Positions 1 to 9,219 of a DNA stretch of 64,000 nt are shown piece after piece. The first letter of the stretch is position 1, and each line of letters opens with the position of its first letter. Below the pieces are notes generated by a model. It did no database searches, was not told where the DNA came from, and saw only the letters and a list, made by a program, of their open reading frames with translations. Source of the stretch: Ramlibacter sp. (lineage in GTDB: Bacteria > Pseudomonadota > Gammaproteobacteria > Burkholderiales > Burkholderiaceae_C); the NCBI RefSeq assembly GCF_028291745.1, contig NZ_JAQGNQ010000109.1:1-64000 (forward strand), written 5' to 3'. A program made the position numbers and the translations under genes.

Positions 1-931
1 AGTGCGCGCAGCTCTTGCAGGTGGCGCTGTTGCCGGCGGTAGGGGCTTCGATGAACGTTTTCCCCGGGTTCAGCGTGCGCAGCTTGTGCAGCATGCCGCT
101 GTCGGTGGCCACGATGAATTCGGGCGCGTCCATGTCCCTGGCGGCCTTCAGGATGGCCGAGGTCGAGCCGACCGCGTCGGCCAGCGCCACCACGTCGGCC
201 GGCGATTCCGGATGCACCAGCACCTTGGCCTTGGGGTATTGCTTCTTCAGCGCTTCCAGCTCGAAGGCCTTGAACTCGTCGTGCACGATGCACGAGCCGT
301 TCCAGAACACCATGTCGGCGCCGGTTTCACGCTGGATGTAGCTACCCAGGTGCTTGTCGGGCGCCCACAGGATCTTGTGGCCCGCGGCACTGAGGGCGCC
401 CACGATGTCCAGCGCGCAGCTGGAAGTGACGAGCCAGTCGGAGCGCGCCTTCACCGCGGCACTCGTATTGGCATAAACCACCACGGTGCGCTCCGGATGC
501 TGCGCGCGGAAGGCATCGAATTCGTCGGCCGGGCATCCCAGGTCGAGCGAACAGGTGGCGTCCAGGTCCGGCATCAGCACGCGTTTTTCCGGCGACAGGA
601 TCTTGGCCGTCTCGCCCATGAAACGCACGCCGGAGACCACCAGCGTCTGCGCCGCGTGCTCGCGGCCGAAGCGCGCCATCTCCAGCGAGTCGCTGACGAT
701 GCCGCCGGTTTCCTCGGCCAGGTCCTGCAGGTCCGGGTGCACGTAGTAGTGCGAGACCATCACCGCATTGCGCTCCTTCAGCAGGCGCTTGATGCGTTCC
801 TTGAGCGCGGTGCGCTCACTCGCCGATGGCTCCACCGGCACGCGCGCCCAGGCATGCTTGGTGTCGCAGGTGTTGCCGGGCAACGGGTGCTCGTATTCGA
901 CATCCTTGAGCGGGATCACGACGGCGTTCAT
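1..931 (-). CDS. nadA: Quinolinate synthase NadA (partial, C-terminus off the left edge)
   Basis: Quinolinate synthase condenses iminoaspartate with dihydroxyacetone phosphate to give quinolinate in de novo NAD synthesis, using a [4Fe-4S] cluster. About 310 residues are present and the frame runs off the window without a stop. HYY at residues 61-63, the cysteine in TSSCALD, the WNGSC segment and the beginning of the last cysteine group (CKSC, at the very edge) are all where the family has them. The ATG overlaps the nadC stop as ATGA at 928-931, so the gene is second in a coupled nadC-nadA unit. Confidence 0.95.
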   Translation of the reverse strand, partial: MNAVVIPLKDVEYEHPLPGNTCDTKHAWARVPVEPSASERTALKERIKRLLKERNAVMVSHYYVHPDLQDLAEETGGIVSDSLEMARFGREHAAQTLVVSGVRFMGETAKILSPEKRVLMPDLDATCSLDLGCPADEFDAFRAQHPERTVVVYANTSAAVKARSDWLVTSSCALDIVGALSAAGHKILWAPDKHLGSYIQRETGADMVFWNGSCIVHDEFKAFELEALKKQYPKAKVLVHPESPADVVALADAVGSTSAILKAARDMDAPEFIVATDSGMLHKLRTLNPGKTFIEAPTAGNSATCKSCAH

Positions 932-1794
932 CGCAGTTCCTTCAGCCGCATGGAGAAGTCGGTCGCGCGGATGTCCTTGGTCAGCGTGCCGATCGAGATG
1001 CGATCGACGCCGGTCTCCGCATAGGCGCGCAGGCGCTCCAGCGTCACGCCGCCGGAGATCTCCAGCACCGCGCGGCCGGCGTTGACGCGCACGGCCTCGC
1101 GCAGGGTCTCCATGTCCATGTTGTCCAACAGCACCATCTTCGCGCCCGCAGCCAGCGCCTCCTGCAATTGCGCCAGCGTCTCCACTTCGATCTGGATGAA
1201 GGAGGCTTGCGCCGCCACGCGCTGCGCCGCTTGCAGCACCGCGGTGACGCCACCCGCCGCGGCGATGTGGTTTTCCTTGATCAGCACGGCGTCGTACAGG
1301 CCGATGCGATGGTTGCTGCCGCCGCCCGTCTTGACGGCGTACTTCTGCGCCAGGCGCAGGCCCGGCAGCGTCTTGCGCGTGTCGACGATCTGCGCGCGCG
1401 TGCCGCGCACGGCTTCGACGTAGGTCGCCGTCTTGGTGGCCACCGCGCTGAGCAGCTGCAGGAAGTTGAGCGAGGTGCGTTCAGCCGTCAGCAGGCCACG
1501 CGCCGAGCCCTCGATCTGCAGCACCACCTGCTCGGCGGCGCAGCGTTCGCCCTCGCCCACCAGCCATTCGAGCCGCACGCCCGGGTCGACCTGGCGCAGG
1601 GCCGCCTCCACCCAGGGGCCGCCGCAGATCACGGCAGTTTCGCGCGCCAGCACGCGGGCCTGGGCGCGGCGCGAGGGATCGACCAGGGCCGCAGTGAGGT
1701 CGCCGCCGCCCACGTCTTCGGCGAGCGCGCGGGCGGCGTCGGCAGCCGCCAATTCCCGGATGGCCGCCGGGGAAAAATCGAACACGGACGTCAT
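928..1794 (-). CDS. nadC: Nicotinate-nucleotide pyrophosphorylase (carboxylating) NadC
   Basis: NadC converts quinolinate and PRPP to nicotinate mononucleotide, the step after NadA. The 288-residue protein has the family length. It carries RKTLPGLR with the following QKYAV, the GGGSNHR phosphate-binding segment and a C-terminal barrel with VLLDNM and ISGGVTLE. I chose the ATG giving MTSVFDF because the frame upstream (to about 1869) runs into the divergent promoter region of the thioesterase gene and is not family-like. No strong Shine-Dalgarno site is visible. The stop overlaps the nadA start. Confidence 0.95.
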   Translation of the reverse strand: MTSVFDFSPAAIRELAAADAARALAEDVGGGDLTAALVDPSRRAQARVLARETAVICGGPWVEAALRQVDPGVRLEWLVGEGERCAAEQVVLQIEGSARGLLTAERTSLNFLQLLSAVATKTATYVEAVRGTRAQIVDTRKTLPGLRLAQKYAVKTGGGSNHRIGLYDAVLIKENHIAAAGGVTAVLQAAQRVAAQASFIQIEVETLAQLQEALAAGAKMVLLDNMDMETLREAVRVNAGRAVLEISGGVTLERLRAYAETGVDRISIGTLTKDIRATDFSMRLKELR

Positions 1795-1867
1795 GGCACG
1801 AGCATAAGCGAAGCGGCAATCCTTCTCGCCGGCGGGGCTGCTAGAGTCCACTCCAGCAGGAGGACGC

Positions 1868-2266
1868 ATGAACCTCGATCAACTGCAGCAGCTGCTGCAG
1901 CCGCTCTTCCCCGGCCTGATGGGCGTGCGGCTCACCGAGGCCACGCCCGAGCGGGTGCAGGCCACGATGCTGGTGCGACCCGAGCTGTGCACCGCCGGCG
2001 GCATCCTCCACGGCGGCGCGCACATGGCCTTTGCCGACACGCTCGGCGCAGTCGGCACCGTGCTGAACCTGCCGCCCGGCAAGCGCACCACCACCACGGA
2101 TTCCAGCACCAAGTTCATTGGCAGTGCGCGCAGCGACACGACGGTGACGGGTGAGAGCATCGCCCTGCACCGCGGCCGCACGACGATGGTGTGGCAGACC
2201 AGCATCCGCAACGCCGAGGGCAAGCTCTGCTCGGTGGTGACGCAGACGCAGCTGGTGCTCGATTGA
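1868..2266 (+). CDS. PaaI-family hotdog thioesterase
   Basis: A 132-residue single hotdog-fold protein of the PaaI/YbgC-like acyl-CoA thioesterase superfamily. The diagnostic GGILHGG loop lies at residues 44-50, followed by the helix with Asp57 (AFADTLG), the usual catalytic acidic residue. A CAGGAGGA ribosome site precedes the ATG. It is divergent from nadC, and the 73 bp between them should carry both promoters. The acyl-CoA substrate cannot be read from the sequence; related proteins act on aromatic or medium-chain acyl-CoAs, so only the family assignment is firm. Confidence 0.85.
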   Translation: MNLDQLQQLLQPLFPGLMGVRLTEATPERVQATMLVRPELCTAGGILHGGAHMAFADTLGAVGTVLNLPPGKRTTTTDSSTKFIGSARSDTTVTGESIALHRGRTTMVWQTSIRNAEGKLCSVVTQTQLVLD

Positions 2267-2356
2267 CCCTGAGCGGGCCCTTGACCCGCGCGCTCCCACA
2301 AGGGCTGCGGCCCCCGGCTGACTGGCGCCGGCGCGGCTTTCCCGGACAATCCCGCC

Positions 2357-2674
2357 ATGGAAACGACTTATGCGACGACCGAGCCGGCCCGCGCCGAAGT
2401 GGATGCGCTGGCGGGCGCGACGGTGCTGGAATTCGGCACCAGCTGGTGTGGCTGGTGCCGCTCGGCCCAGCCGCTGATCGCGGGCGCCTTGGCCGCGCAT
2501 CCCGAGCTGCGGCACATCAAGGTGGAAGACGGCTCCGGCCGGCCGCTGGGCCGCAGTTTCCGTGTGAGGCTGTGGCCGACGCTGATCTTCCTGAAGGATG
2601 GCCGGGAGGTGGCGCGCGTGGTGCGGCCGGCGAGCCTGGCTGAAGTGCGCGAGGAGATGGCGAAGGTCGCGTGA
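2357..2674 (+). CDS. Thioredoxin-fold protein with CGWC active site
   Basis: A 105-residue thioredoxin-like protein without a signal peptide, so probably cytoplasmic. The redox pair is Cys31 and Cys34 in SWCGWC, a Gly-Trp dipeptide instead of the Gly-Pro of classical thioredoxin. WPTLIFLKDG supplies the cis-proline strand that faces the active site. The gene stands alone between the thioesterase gene and the convergent gpsA, whose stop codon is only 14 bp away. A disulphide reductase or peroxidase-partner role is inferred from the fold; the physiological partner is unknown. Confidence 0.85.
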   Translation: METTYATTEPARAEVDALAGATVLEFGTSWCGWCRSAQPLIAGALAAHPELRHIKVEDGSGRPLGRSFRVRLWPTLIFLKDGREVARVVRPASLAEVREEMAKVA

Positions 2675-2688
2675 GGGGACGTCAGGGG

Positions 2689-3690
2689 TCAGGTCTCGGC
2701 CGCCGGGTCGCGTCCCATCAGCAGCGCCACGGCTTCCCGCGGCTGGACGCGCCCGTCGAGCAGCGCCACCACCGCCTCTGCGATCGGCATCTCCACGCCG
2801 AGGTGGCTGGCGCGTTCGACCACCGTGCGGGCACTGTACACACCCTCGGCCACGTGGCCCAGCGATTGCACCGCCTGCTGCAGCGTGCGGCCCTCGGCCA
2901 GCAGCAGGCCCACGCGCCGGTTGCGACTGAGGTCGCCGGTCGCCGTCAGCACCAGGTCCCCCAGCCCGGACAAGCCCATGAAGGTGTCGGCACGGGCGCC
3001 GAGCGCGACGCCCAGGCGCATCATCTCCGCGAGGCCGCGCGTCACCAGCGCGGCCCGTGCGTTCAATCCGAGAGCCAGGCCGTCGCACAGGCCGGTGGCG
3101 ATCGCCAGCACGTTCTTCACCGCGCCACCGACCTCCACGCCCGGGACATCCTCATTGGCATAGACCCGCATCGACGGACTGTGGAAGGCCGCGACCAGCG
3201 TCTCGCGCACCGCGGCGGAATCGCTCGCGGCCACCAGGGCGGTCGGCTGCGCGCGCGCGACCTCCTGCGCGAAGCTCGGTCCGCTGAGGACGCCCGTGGC
3301 CAGGCCGGGCGCCACTTCGGCGCGCACCTCGTGGCCAAGCAATCCGTAGGGACGCGATACCGGCGCCTCGAAGCCCTTGCACAGCCACGCCACCGGAGCC
3401 TGGCAGCCATGCAAGGCGCGCAGCGTCTCGCGCAATCCGGCCATGGGCGTGGCGACGATCACCAGCGCGTGACGGGCTGCGAGTGCCGCCGGATCGCCGT
3501 CCGCCGGCGACGCGACCGTCACACCGGCGGGCAGGCGCTGCCCGGGCAGGTAGTGGCGGTTCTCGCCGTCCGCAGAGATCGCCGCAGCGTGGACCTCGTT
3601 GCGCGCCCACAGCGTGACGCGATGGCGGGCGCCGGCGGCGATCGCCAGCGCCGTGCCCCAGGCGCCGGCCCCGAGCACCAGGATGTCCAT
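2689..3690 (-). CDS. gpsA: Glycerol-3-phosphate dehydrogenase [NAD(P)+] GpsA
   Basis: GpsA reduces dihydroxyacetone phosphate to sn-glycerol 3-phosphate, the backbone of phospholipids, in the cytosol. The 333-residue protein starts with the Rossmann loop GAGAWGTAL at residues 7-15, has VIVATPM in the middle and the catalytic lysine in GGAVKNVLA. It is the last gene of the rhodanese-grxC-secB-gpsA string, 24 bp after secB, an order long conserved in proteobacteria (yibN-grxC-secB-gpsA in E. coli). It competes for the same metabolite that the ugp operon imports at 51.9-56.9 kb. Confidence 0.97.
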   Translation of the reverse strand: MDILVLGAGAWGTALAIAAGARHRVTLWARNEVHAAAISADGENRHYLPGQRLPAGVTVASPADGDPAALAARHALVIVATPMAGLRETLRALHGCQAPVAWLCKGFEAPVSRPYGLLGHEVRAEVAPGLATGVLSGPSFAQEVARAQPTALVAASDSAAVRETLVAAFHSPSMRVYANEDVPGVEVGGAVKNVLAIATGLCDGLALGLNARAALVTRGLAEMMRLGVALGARADTFMGLSGLGDLVLTATGDLSRNRRVGLLLAEGRTLQQAVQSLGHVAEGVYSARTVVERASHLGVEMPIAEAVVALLDGRVQPREAVALLMGRDPAAET

Positions 3691-3714
3691 GGCTGCCGGC
3701 TCCCTGCTGGCCGC

Positions 3715-4182
3715 TCAGGCGGAGGTGATGATGCCGGAGGTCTGGCCGCTGGCCTGCTGCGTCTGCTGCTGCTGCTCGTACATCGCCTGGAAGTTGATCT
3801 CGGCCAGGTGCACGGGCGGGAAGCCGGCGCGCGTGACCAGGTCGGACACGTTGCCGCGCAGGTAGGGATAGACGATCTGCGGGCAGGCGATGCCCATCAC
3901 GGCCTGCATCTGGTCGGCCGGGATGTTGCGGATTTCGAAGATACCGGCCTGCTTCACTTCCACCAGGAAGACGGTGCGGTCCTTGAGCTTGGTGGTCACC
4001 GTCGCCGTCACGGCCACTTCGAACATCCCGTCCGCCGCCTGCTGCGCCTCGACACCCAGCTGGATGTCGACGGTGGGCTGTTCCTGCTCCAGCAGGATGG
4101 CCGGCGAATTCGGCTGCTCCAGCGAGGCCTCTTTCATGTAGACGCGCTGGATCTGGAATACGGGTTCGTTGTTGTCGGCCAT
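3715..4182 (-). CDS. secB: Protein-export chaperone SecB
   Basis: SecB is a tetrameric cytosolic chaperone that keeps preproteins unfolded and hands them to SecA. The 155-residue sequence has the family features: an early QRVYMKEAS strand, the VDIQLGV and [23 protein letters not shown] strands in their expected order, and [16 protein letters not shown] followed by [12 protein letters not shown] use the ATG giving MADNNEP; a TTG two codons upstream is possible but less likely. A terminator-like hairpin lies directly upstream, between secB and grxC, so secB-gpsA may have their own promoter. Confidence 0.96.
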   Translation of the reverse strand: MADNNEPVFQIQRVYMKEASLEQPNSPAILLEQEQPTVDIQLGVEAQQAADGMFEVAVTATVTTKLKDRTVFLVEVKQAGIFEIRNIPADQMQAVMGIACPQIVYPYLRGNVSDLVTRAGFPPVHLAEINFQAMYEQQQQTQQASGQTSGIITSA

Positions 4183-4206
4183 GGCCAATGCCTTTCGATG
4201 CAGATG

Positions 4207-4235
4207 AAAAAGCCCGCCGGGACGCTCAGGCGGGC
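4207..4235 (-). terminator. Rho-independent terminator between grxC and secB
   Basis: Read on the minus strand, GCCCGCC pairs with GGCGGGC across a loop of about ten bases and is followed by five T residues. It sits after the grxC stop and before the secB start. It would end or attenuate transcription from the rhodanese-grxC pair before secB. Confidence 0.7.
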
Positions 4236-4314
4236 GTGCGTTCAGCGGGCGATTATGGCAGGCGCATCGCGGCCCCCGCCAGCGCCAGAGGCCCTTCCAA
4301 GGGGGGGCCGAAGG

Positions 4315-4581
4315 TCAGCGGGCCACGCCCTTGAGCAGCGGCACGAGTCCGCCCCGGCCATCGAGCGCGACCAGGTCGTCGCACCCGCCCACATGGGTGT
4401 CGCCGATGAAGATCTGCGGCACGGTGCGGCGGCCGGTGATCTCCATCATCTTCATGCGCTCCTGCGGCTGCATGTCGACGCGGATCTCCTCGATGGACTC
4501 GACGCCCTTGGCCTTGAGGATCTGCTTGGCACGGATGCAATAAGGGCAAACGGCCGTGGTGTACATCTTGACGGACTGCAT
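4315..4581 (-). CDS. grxC: Glutaredoxin 3 (GrxC)
   Basis: A dithiol glutaredoxin of 88 residues that uses glutathione to reduce protein disulphides in the cytosol. The active site is Cys12-Pro-Tyr-Cys15, the canonical CPYC. TVPQIFIG gives the cis-proline and GGCDDL the glutathione-binding end of the fold. It follows the rhodanese gene by 21 bp on the same strand and precedes secB, the usual beta-proteobacterial arrangement. Length and motifs are fully typical of the GrxC family. Confidence 0.95.
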   Translation of the reverse strand: MQSVKMYTTAVCPYCIRAKQILKAKGVESIEEIRVDMQPQERMKMMEITGRRTVPQIFIGDTHVGGCDDLVALDGRGGLVPLLKGVAR

Positions 4582-4602
4582 GGTTCCCAGGTTGACAGCG
4601 GC

Positions 4603-5022
4603 TCAGCTCCGCTCCACCGGGAGATTAGCGTCTTTCCATGAGCGAAGTCCGCCAGCGAGGACGACAGCCTTTTCGTACCCCAGGGTTTTCGCCTTGGCCA
4701 GGCAACGCTGCGCCCGGGCGCCGGTGGCGCACACGAGGATCAGCGGCACGCCCTTGTTCTTGACGACCTCCGGCAGCCGCTGGTCGAACTGCGCCACCGG
4801 GATGTTGCGCGCGCCCACGATGTGGCCGGCGGCGAACTCGTTGTTCTCGCTCACGTCCACCACCACGGCCCGCTCGCGGTTCATCAGGTGCACCGCATCG
4901 CCGGCGCTCAGGCCGCCGGGGCGCATGCCGCTCATGAGGCCCGGCGCCATCAGCAGGGTGCCCGCGACCACGGCGATCAGCAGGAGCGCCCAGTTGTGCA
5001 GCAAAAACGGCAACAGATTCAT
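4603..5022 (-). CDS. Membrane-anchored rhodanese-like protein (YibN type)
   Basis: A 139-residue single rhodanese domain behind an N-terminal membrane anchor (hydrophobic residues about 8-30). The domain contains VVVDVSE and the active-site loop [10 protein letters not shown] with Cys98 as the likely sulphur-accepting cysteine. E. coli YibN has the same architecture and the same place upstream of grxC and secB. The start is the ATG giving MNLLPF; an in-frame extension to 5067 lacks family similarity. It is divergent from gpmA, leaving 83 bp for both promoters. The in vivo substrate is unknown. Confidence 0.88.
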   Translation of the reverse strand: MNLLPFLLHNWALLLIAVVAGTLLMAPGLMSGMRPGGLSAGDAVHLMNRERAVVVDVSENNEFAAGHIVGARNIPVAQFDQRLPEVVKNKGVPLILVCATGARAQRCLAKAKTLGYEKAVVLAGGLRSWKDANLPVERS

Positions 5023-5105
5023 TCCAACCTTCTTTCTTCTCGCCCCGAGGTCCGGGACAACCCGCAATTCTAGAATGCCGGCTTACCCCTCACCCGCTCC
5101 GACCC

Positions 5106-5852
5106 ATGCACAAGCTCGTCCTGATCCGCCACGGCGAATCGACCTGGAACCTGGAAAACCGCTTCACCGGCTGGACCGACGTCGACCTCACCCCCACGGG
5201 CCTGCAGCAGGCGATCACCGCGGGCCGGCTGCTGCGCGCCGAGGGTTACGACTTCGACCTCTGCTACACCAGCGTGTTGAAGCGCGCCACCCGCACGCTG
5301 TGGCACGTGCTGGACGAAATGGACCGCACCTGGCTGCCGGTGGTCCACTCCTGGCGCCTGAACGAGCGGCACTACGGGGCGCTGCAGGGCCTGAACAAGG
5401 CGGACATGGCCAAGCAGTTCGGCGACGAGCAGGTGCTGGTCTGGCGCCGCAGCTACGACGTGCCGCCGCCCGCGCTGGAGCCGACCGATCCGCGCAGCGA
5501 GCGCGGCGACGTGCGCTATGCCAGGCTCGCACCGGACCAGATTCCGCTGACCGAGTGCCTCAAGGACACCGTGGCGCGCGTGCTGCCTTTCTGGAACGAG
5601 TCCATGGCACCGGCGATTCGCGCGGGCAGGCGCGTGGTCGTGGCCGCGCACGGCAACTCGATCCGCGCGCTGGTGAAGTATCTCGACGGCATTTCCGACG
5701 GCGCCATCGTGGGCCTCAACATCCCGAATGGGATCCCGCTGGTTTACGAACTGGACATGGACCTGAAGCCGCTGCGGCACTACTATCTTGGCGACGCCGA
5801 AGCGGCGGCCAAGGCGGCCGCCGCAGTGGCGCAGCAGGGTAGATCCGCCTGA
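5106..5852 (+). CDS. gpmA: 2,3-bisphosphoglycerate-dependent phosphoglycerate mutase
   Basis: GpmA interconverts 3- and 2-phosphoglycerate in glycolysis and gluconeogenesis. The 248-residue sequence begins LVLIRHGES with the phosphorylated His9, then [25 protein letters not shown] and a second histidine in [13 protein letters not shown] complete the active site. Length matches the cofactor-dependent family. The last 15 or so residues are alanine-rich and variable. It is transcribed away from the rhodanese gene and followed after 179 bp by the ctpA-type protease, the common order in Burkholderiales. Confidence 0.96.
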   Translation: MHKLVLIRHGESTWNLENRFTGWTDVDLTPTGLQQAITAGRLLRAEGYDFDLCYTSVLKRATRTLWHVLDEMDRTWLPVVHSWRLNERHYGALQGLNKADMAKQFGDEQVLVWRRSYDVPPPALEPTDPRSERGDVRYARLAPDQIPLTECLKDTVARVLPFWNESMAPAIRAGRRVVVAAHGNSIRALVKYLDGISDGAIVGLNIPNGIPLVYELDMDLKPLRHYYLGDAEAAAKAAAAVAQQGRSA

Positions 5853-6031
5853 AAAACAGGCAGCCCGCACGCACCGCAATGATGCGTCGCAGCCTGTAGG
5901 ACCTTTCCTGCGCCAATGTGCGCTTTTTTCACATACCGCACCCCATGCTCCGGGAACCGCTCGCCCCCCGCACGCATCAGAGAGGTTTCCGCAGGTGTAT
6001 ATTGAAGTCGAGAGGACTGGAACGTAAGCCC

Positions 6032-7477
6032 ATGAGCCATAAACTGAAGACTGTCGGCTGGATTTCCGTAGGCGCCCTGGCCGGGGTGCTCACCACGGTC
6101 TCGCTGCAAACCGTTGCGCGTGGCTCGCTGGCCCCGCTTCCCCTGGAAGAACTGCAGCAGCTGGCCGCCGTGTTCAGCATGATCAAGACCGACTATGTCG
6201 AGCCGGTCGACGAGAAGAAGCTGATCACCGATGCCATCTCCGGCATGGTGTCGAGCCTCGACCCGCATTCGCAGTATTTCGACAAGAAGTCCTTCAAGGA
6301 ATTCCGCGAAGGCACGTCGGGCCGCTTCGTCGGCGTCGGCATCGAGATCTCGCAGGAAGACGGCCTGGTGAAGGTGGTCTCGCCCATCGAGGGCTCGCCT
6401 GCCTTCCGCGCCGGCCTCAAGCCCGGCGACCTGATCACCAAGATCGACGACACCGCCGTCAAGGGCCTGTCGCTGTCGGATGCGGTCAAGCGCATGCGCG
6501 GCGAGCCGCAAACGAAGGTGACGCTCACGATCTACCGCAAGGACGAGAACCGCACCTTCCCGGTCACCGTCACGCGCGAGGAGATCAAGACTCAGTCCGT
6601 CAAGGGCAAGGTGATCGAGCCGGGCTACGCGTGGATCCGCCTGTCGCAGTTCCAGGAACGCACGGTCGACGACTTCGCGCACAAGGTGCAGGAGATCTAC
6701 AAGCAGGACCCCAATCTGAAGGGCATGGTGCTTGACCTGCGCAACGATCCGGGCGGCCTGCTCGATTCCGCTGTCGCGATCTCCGCCGCTTTCCTGCCGG
6801 AGAACGTCGCCGTGGTGTCCACCAAGGGCCAGCTGGCGGAGAGCAACTTCGTCTACAAGGCCGCGCCGGAGTTCTACCAGCGCCGCGCCGGGGCCGACCC
6901 GCTGCGCAGCCTGCCGCCGCAACTCAAGACGGTGCCGCTGATCGTGCTGGTGAACGAAGGCTCGGCGTCGGCGTCCGAGATCGTGGCCGGCGCACTGCAG
7001 GACCACCACCGCGGCATGATCCTGGGCAGCCAGACCTTCGGCAAGGGCTCCGTGCAGACGGTGCGTCCGCTCGGTCCGGACACCGGCCTGAAGATCACCA
7101 CGGCGCGTTACTACACGCCGAGCGGCCGCTCGATCCAGGCCAAGGGCATCGTGCCCGAGGTGATGGTCGACGAGACGCCCGAAGGCAACCTGTTCGCCGC
7201 GCTGCGCACCCGCGAAGCCGACCTCGACAAGCACCTGTCCAGTGGCCAGGGCGGCACCGAGATCACGAAGGACCCCACCTTCGAAAAGGCCCGCGAGGAA
7301 GCGCGCAAGCGCGCCGAGGAAGAGGCCAAGAAGGCCCCGGCCGATCGCAAGGTGCCCGAGTTCGGCAGCGACAAGGACTTCCAGCTGGCGCAAGCCCTCA
7401 ACCAGCTGAAGGGCCGTCCGGTCGCCGTCTCCAAGACGCAGGTCGTGGAGAACAAGGAAGAGAAGAAGGAAAACTGA
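6032..7477 (+). CDS. ctpA: S41 carboxyl-terminal processing protease (CtpA type)
   Basis: A periplasmic Ser/Lys protease of the tail-specific family, 481 residues. The N-terminus has a hydrophobic signal or anchor (about residues 6-28). A PDZ domain follows at roughly 85-175 (GVGIEISQED, SPAFRAGLKPGD). The protease core holds Ser313 in the SASASE block, Asp324 and Lys338 in TFGKGSVQ, with the same spacings as the E. coli Prc dyad. The C-terminus is a charged Lys/Glu-rich tail. I chose the ATG at 6032 because the frame upstream of it has no signal-like sequence. A terminator follows. Confidence 0.94.
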   Translation: MSHKLKTVGWISVGALAGVLTTVSLQTVARGSLAPLPLEELQQLAAVFSMIKTDYVEPVDEKKLITDAISGMVSSLDPHSQYFDKKSFKEFREGTSGRFVGVGIEISQEDGLVKVVSPIEGSPAFRAGLKPGDLITKIDDTAVKGLSLSDAVKRMRGEPQTKVTLTIYRKDENRTFPVTVTREEIKTQSVKGKVIEPGYAWIRLSQFQERTVDDFAHKVQEIYKQDPNLKGMVLDLRNDPGGLLDSAVAISAAFLPENVAVVSTKGQLAESNFVYKAAPEFYQRRAGADPLRSLPPQLKTVPLIVLVNEGSASASEIVAGALQDHHRGMILGSQTFGKGSVQTVRPLGPDTGLKITTARYYTPSGRSIQAKGIVPEVMVDETPEGNLFAALRTREADLDKHLSSGQGGTEITKDPTFEKAREEARKRAEEEAKKAPADRKVPEFGSDKDFQLAQALNQLKGRPVAVSKTQVVENKEEKKEN

Positions 7478-7496
7478 TCCCCCTTCGCCTCGCAAG

Positions 7497-7520
7497 AAGC
7501 GGCCTTCGGGCCGCTTTTTT
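7497..7520 (+). terminator. Rho-independent terminator after the ctpA-type gene
   Basis: AAGCGGCC and GGCCGCTT form a perfect 8-bp stem closed by a TTCG tetraloop and followed by a run of T. It lies 19 bases after the stop codon, so transcription of the gpmA/ctpA side should end here. Confidence 0.92.
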
Positions 7521-7540
7521 CATTGCCGGGCCCGAAAGAA

Positions 7541-7654
7541 TGTCATTCCGGGCTCGACCCGGGATCCACGCTGCGCCGACACACGCGCCGTCGTGGATTG
7601 CGGGTCAAGCCCGCAATGACATCCTCCGGGCCCGGGATGACATCCCGGACATTC
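7541..7654. repeat. REP-like palindromic repeat, family A
   Basis: Two head-to-head hairpins: one arm reads GTCATTCCGGG and then CCCGGGATCCACG, the other TCGTGGATTGCGGG and then CCCGCAATGACATCC, with about 20 bases between. A half arm (CCCGGGATGACATCC) is added at the right end. The same element recurs in the gaps near 14.5, 37.8, 41.7 and 53.3 kb. It fills the gap between the ctpA-type terminator and moeB. Confidence 0.85.
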
Positions 7655-7685
7655 TTGCTGTGCCTGCCTGCGGGACAATCCCCCC

Positions 7686-8444
7686 ATGACCGACGACCAG
7701 CTCCTGCGCTACTCCCGCCACATCCTGCTGGACGAGGTCGGGGTCGAAGGGCAGCAGCGGTTGATGGCTGCCCATGCGCTGGTGATAGGCGCCGGCGGCC
7801 TCGGCTCGCCGGTGGCGCTGTACCTGGGCACGGCGGGCGTCGGACGCATCACGATCGTCGATCACGATGTCGTCGACCTCACCAACCTGCAGCGCCAGAT
7901 CGCGCATACGCTGGAGCGCGTCGGCCGTCCCAAGGCGGAGTCGGCACGCGAGGCGATTGCCGCGATCAATCCTGACGTAGTGGTCCGACCCCTGGTGCTG
8001 AAGGCGGATGCCCAGGTGCTGGACGAACTGGTGCCGGCGGCGGACGTGGTGATCGACTGCTGCGACAACTTCACCACCCGGCACGCCATCAACCGCGCGT
8101 GCTTCGCGCATGGCAAGCCGCTGGTCTCCGGGGCGGCCATCCGCTTCGACGGCCAGGTCAGCGTGTTCGATCCGCGCCGCGAGGACAGCCCGTGCTATGC
8201 CTGCATCTTTCCGCCGGACCAGGAATTCGAGGAAGCGCGCTGTGCCACCATGGGCGTGTTCGCACCGCTCGTGGGGATCATCGGCGCGATGCAGGCCAGT
8301 GAGGCGCTGCGGCTGCTCACCGGCGTCGGGAGTTCGCTGGCGGGCCGCCTGCAGATGCTCGATGGCCGCAGCATGGAATGGAACGAGATGCGGCTCAAGC
8401 GCGACCCGGCCTGCCCGGTGTGCGCGCACCGGCGCGCAAGCTGA
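7686..8444 (+). CDS. moeB: ThiF/MoeB/HesA-family adenylyltransferase (E1-like)
   Basis: A 252-residue E1-like enzyme that adenylates the C-terminal glycine of a ubiquitin-like sulphur carrier (MoaD or ThiS). VIGAGGLGSP at residues 33-42 is the nucleotide-binding loop, followed by DHDVVDLTNLQRQ, the hallmark of the family. A CxxC pair (PCYAC) and a second (ACPVC) are the zinc ligands, and RCATMG carries the candidate catalytic cysteine. MoeB and ThiF cannot be separated by these motifs; no moa or thi gene is adjacent, so the symbol is the likelier of the two. It is convergent with the next small gene. Confidence 0.88.
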   Translation: MTDDQLLRYSRHILLDEVGVEGQQRLMAAHALVIGAGGLGSPVALYLGTAGVGRITIVDHDVVDLTNLQRQIAHTLERVGRPKAESAREAIAAINPDVVVRPLVLKADAQVLDELVPAADVVIDCCDNFTTRHAINRACFAHGKPLVSGAAIRFDGQVSVFDPRREDSPCYACIFPPDQEFEEARCATMGVFAPLVGIIGAMQASEALRLLTGVGSSLAGRLQMLDGRSMEWNEMRLKRDPACPVCAHRRAS

Positions 8445-8447
8445 AAC

Positions 8448-8606
8448 TCAGTTGCCGAGGCCGAGGAGGCTGACCACCATCTCGGCGGGCGGGGTGGCCG
8501 CCTGCGTCATCTGCACTTCGGCGGCGGCCGGCTGGCCGAGCGCGACCAGCGCTGCTGCCAGCAACGTGCCAAAAAAGATCATGGTCGATTGGATGAACAG
8601 CTTCAT
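8448..8606 (-). CDS. Small secreted or membrane hypothetical protein
   Basis: A 52-residue protein of unknown function. It has a basic start (MKLF), a hydrophobic stretch at about residues 8-24 (MIFFGTLLAAALVALG) ending AAAE, and a short polar tail. That pattern suits a signal peptide with a very short mature part, or a single-pass membrane peptide. I chose the ATG at 8606 because CGAGGAC precedes it at good spacing; a GTG start at 8654 would add 16 residues in front. It is convergent with moeB, three bases apart. Real but unassigned. Confidence 0.55.
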   Translation of the reverse strand: MKLFIQSTMIFFGTLLAAALVALGQPAAAEVQMTQAATPPAEMVVSLLGLGN

Positions 8607-8715
8607 GTTGTCCTCGGCGTACTGCCTTGCCTGTTGCACCGAGTGTTTCAGCACGTGGGCCCCGCGTCAGTCGTCCCGCAGCCGCGCAGGGCGTCATCCG
8701 CGCCCGCGGCGGCTG

Positions 8716-8733
8716 GGTAGGAGCGCTCCTACC
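8716..8733. repeat. 18-bp perfect palindrome
   Basis: GGTAGGAGCGCTCCTACC is a perfect palindrome in the gap upstream of the receiver-only gene. The core GTAGGAGC resembles the start of known REP elements in other proteobacteria, and a related GTAG...CTAC inverted repeat follows the nearby histidine kinase gene. It could be a repeat remnant or an operator. Confidence 0.6.
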
Positions 8734-8816
8734 GCGGGGGCCCGGCGCGCACGGCACAATGGCGCGCGTCGAGACGGGACCTCGGCACCACCGCGCCAAC
8801 CGGAGATGCCCGCCTC

Positions 8817-9209
8817 GTGGAACTGCGAACCTACATCGTCGAAGACAACGCCACCATCCGCGAGAACCTGATCGAGACGCTCGAGGAGCTGGCGTCGGTG
8901 CAGGCGCTGGGCTGGTCGGACACGGAGAAGGACGCAAAGAGCTGGATGGCCGCGCACCACGGCGGCTGGGACCTGGTGGTCGTGGACCTGTTCCTGCGCC
9001 AGGGCAGCGGCCTCGGGGTGCTGGAGGCGTGCCAGGACCGCGGCCGCGGTCAACGCGTGGTGGTCTTGAGCAACTATGCGACCGACGACATGCGCAAGCG
9101 TTGCGCACAGCTGGGGGCCGATGCCGTCTTCGACAAATCGAACGAGATCGACGCGCTGGTGGACTATTGCCTCGGCCTGGGCCTCGGCGAGCGTCCGGCC
9201 AGCGCGTGA
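8817..9209 (+). CDS. Receiver-only response regulator
   Basis: A 130-residue stand-alone CheY-like receiver with no output domain. Acidic residues EDN at 9-11, the phospho-acceptor Asp57 (VVVDLFL) and Lys107 (FDKS) are all in place, so it should be phosphorylatable. The start is a GTG, with GGAG about eleven bases upstream; the ATG just before is out of frame. It is convergent with a NarL-type regulator and near the CHASE3 histidine kinase. A role as phosphate sink, or as allosteric partner for that kinase, is inference. Confidence 0.85.
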   Translation: MELRTYIVEDNATIRENLIETLEELASVQALGWSDTEKDAKSWMAAHHGGWDLVVVDLFLRQGSGLGVLEACQDRGRGQRVVVLSNYATDDMRKRCAQLGADAVFDKSNEIDALVDYCLGLGLGERPASA

Positions 9210-9219
9210 AGCCTGGGCT

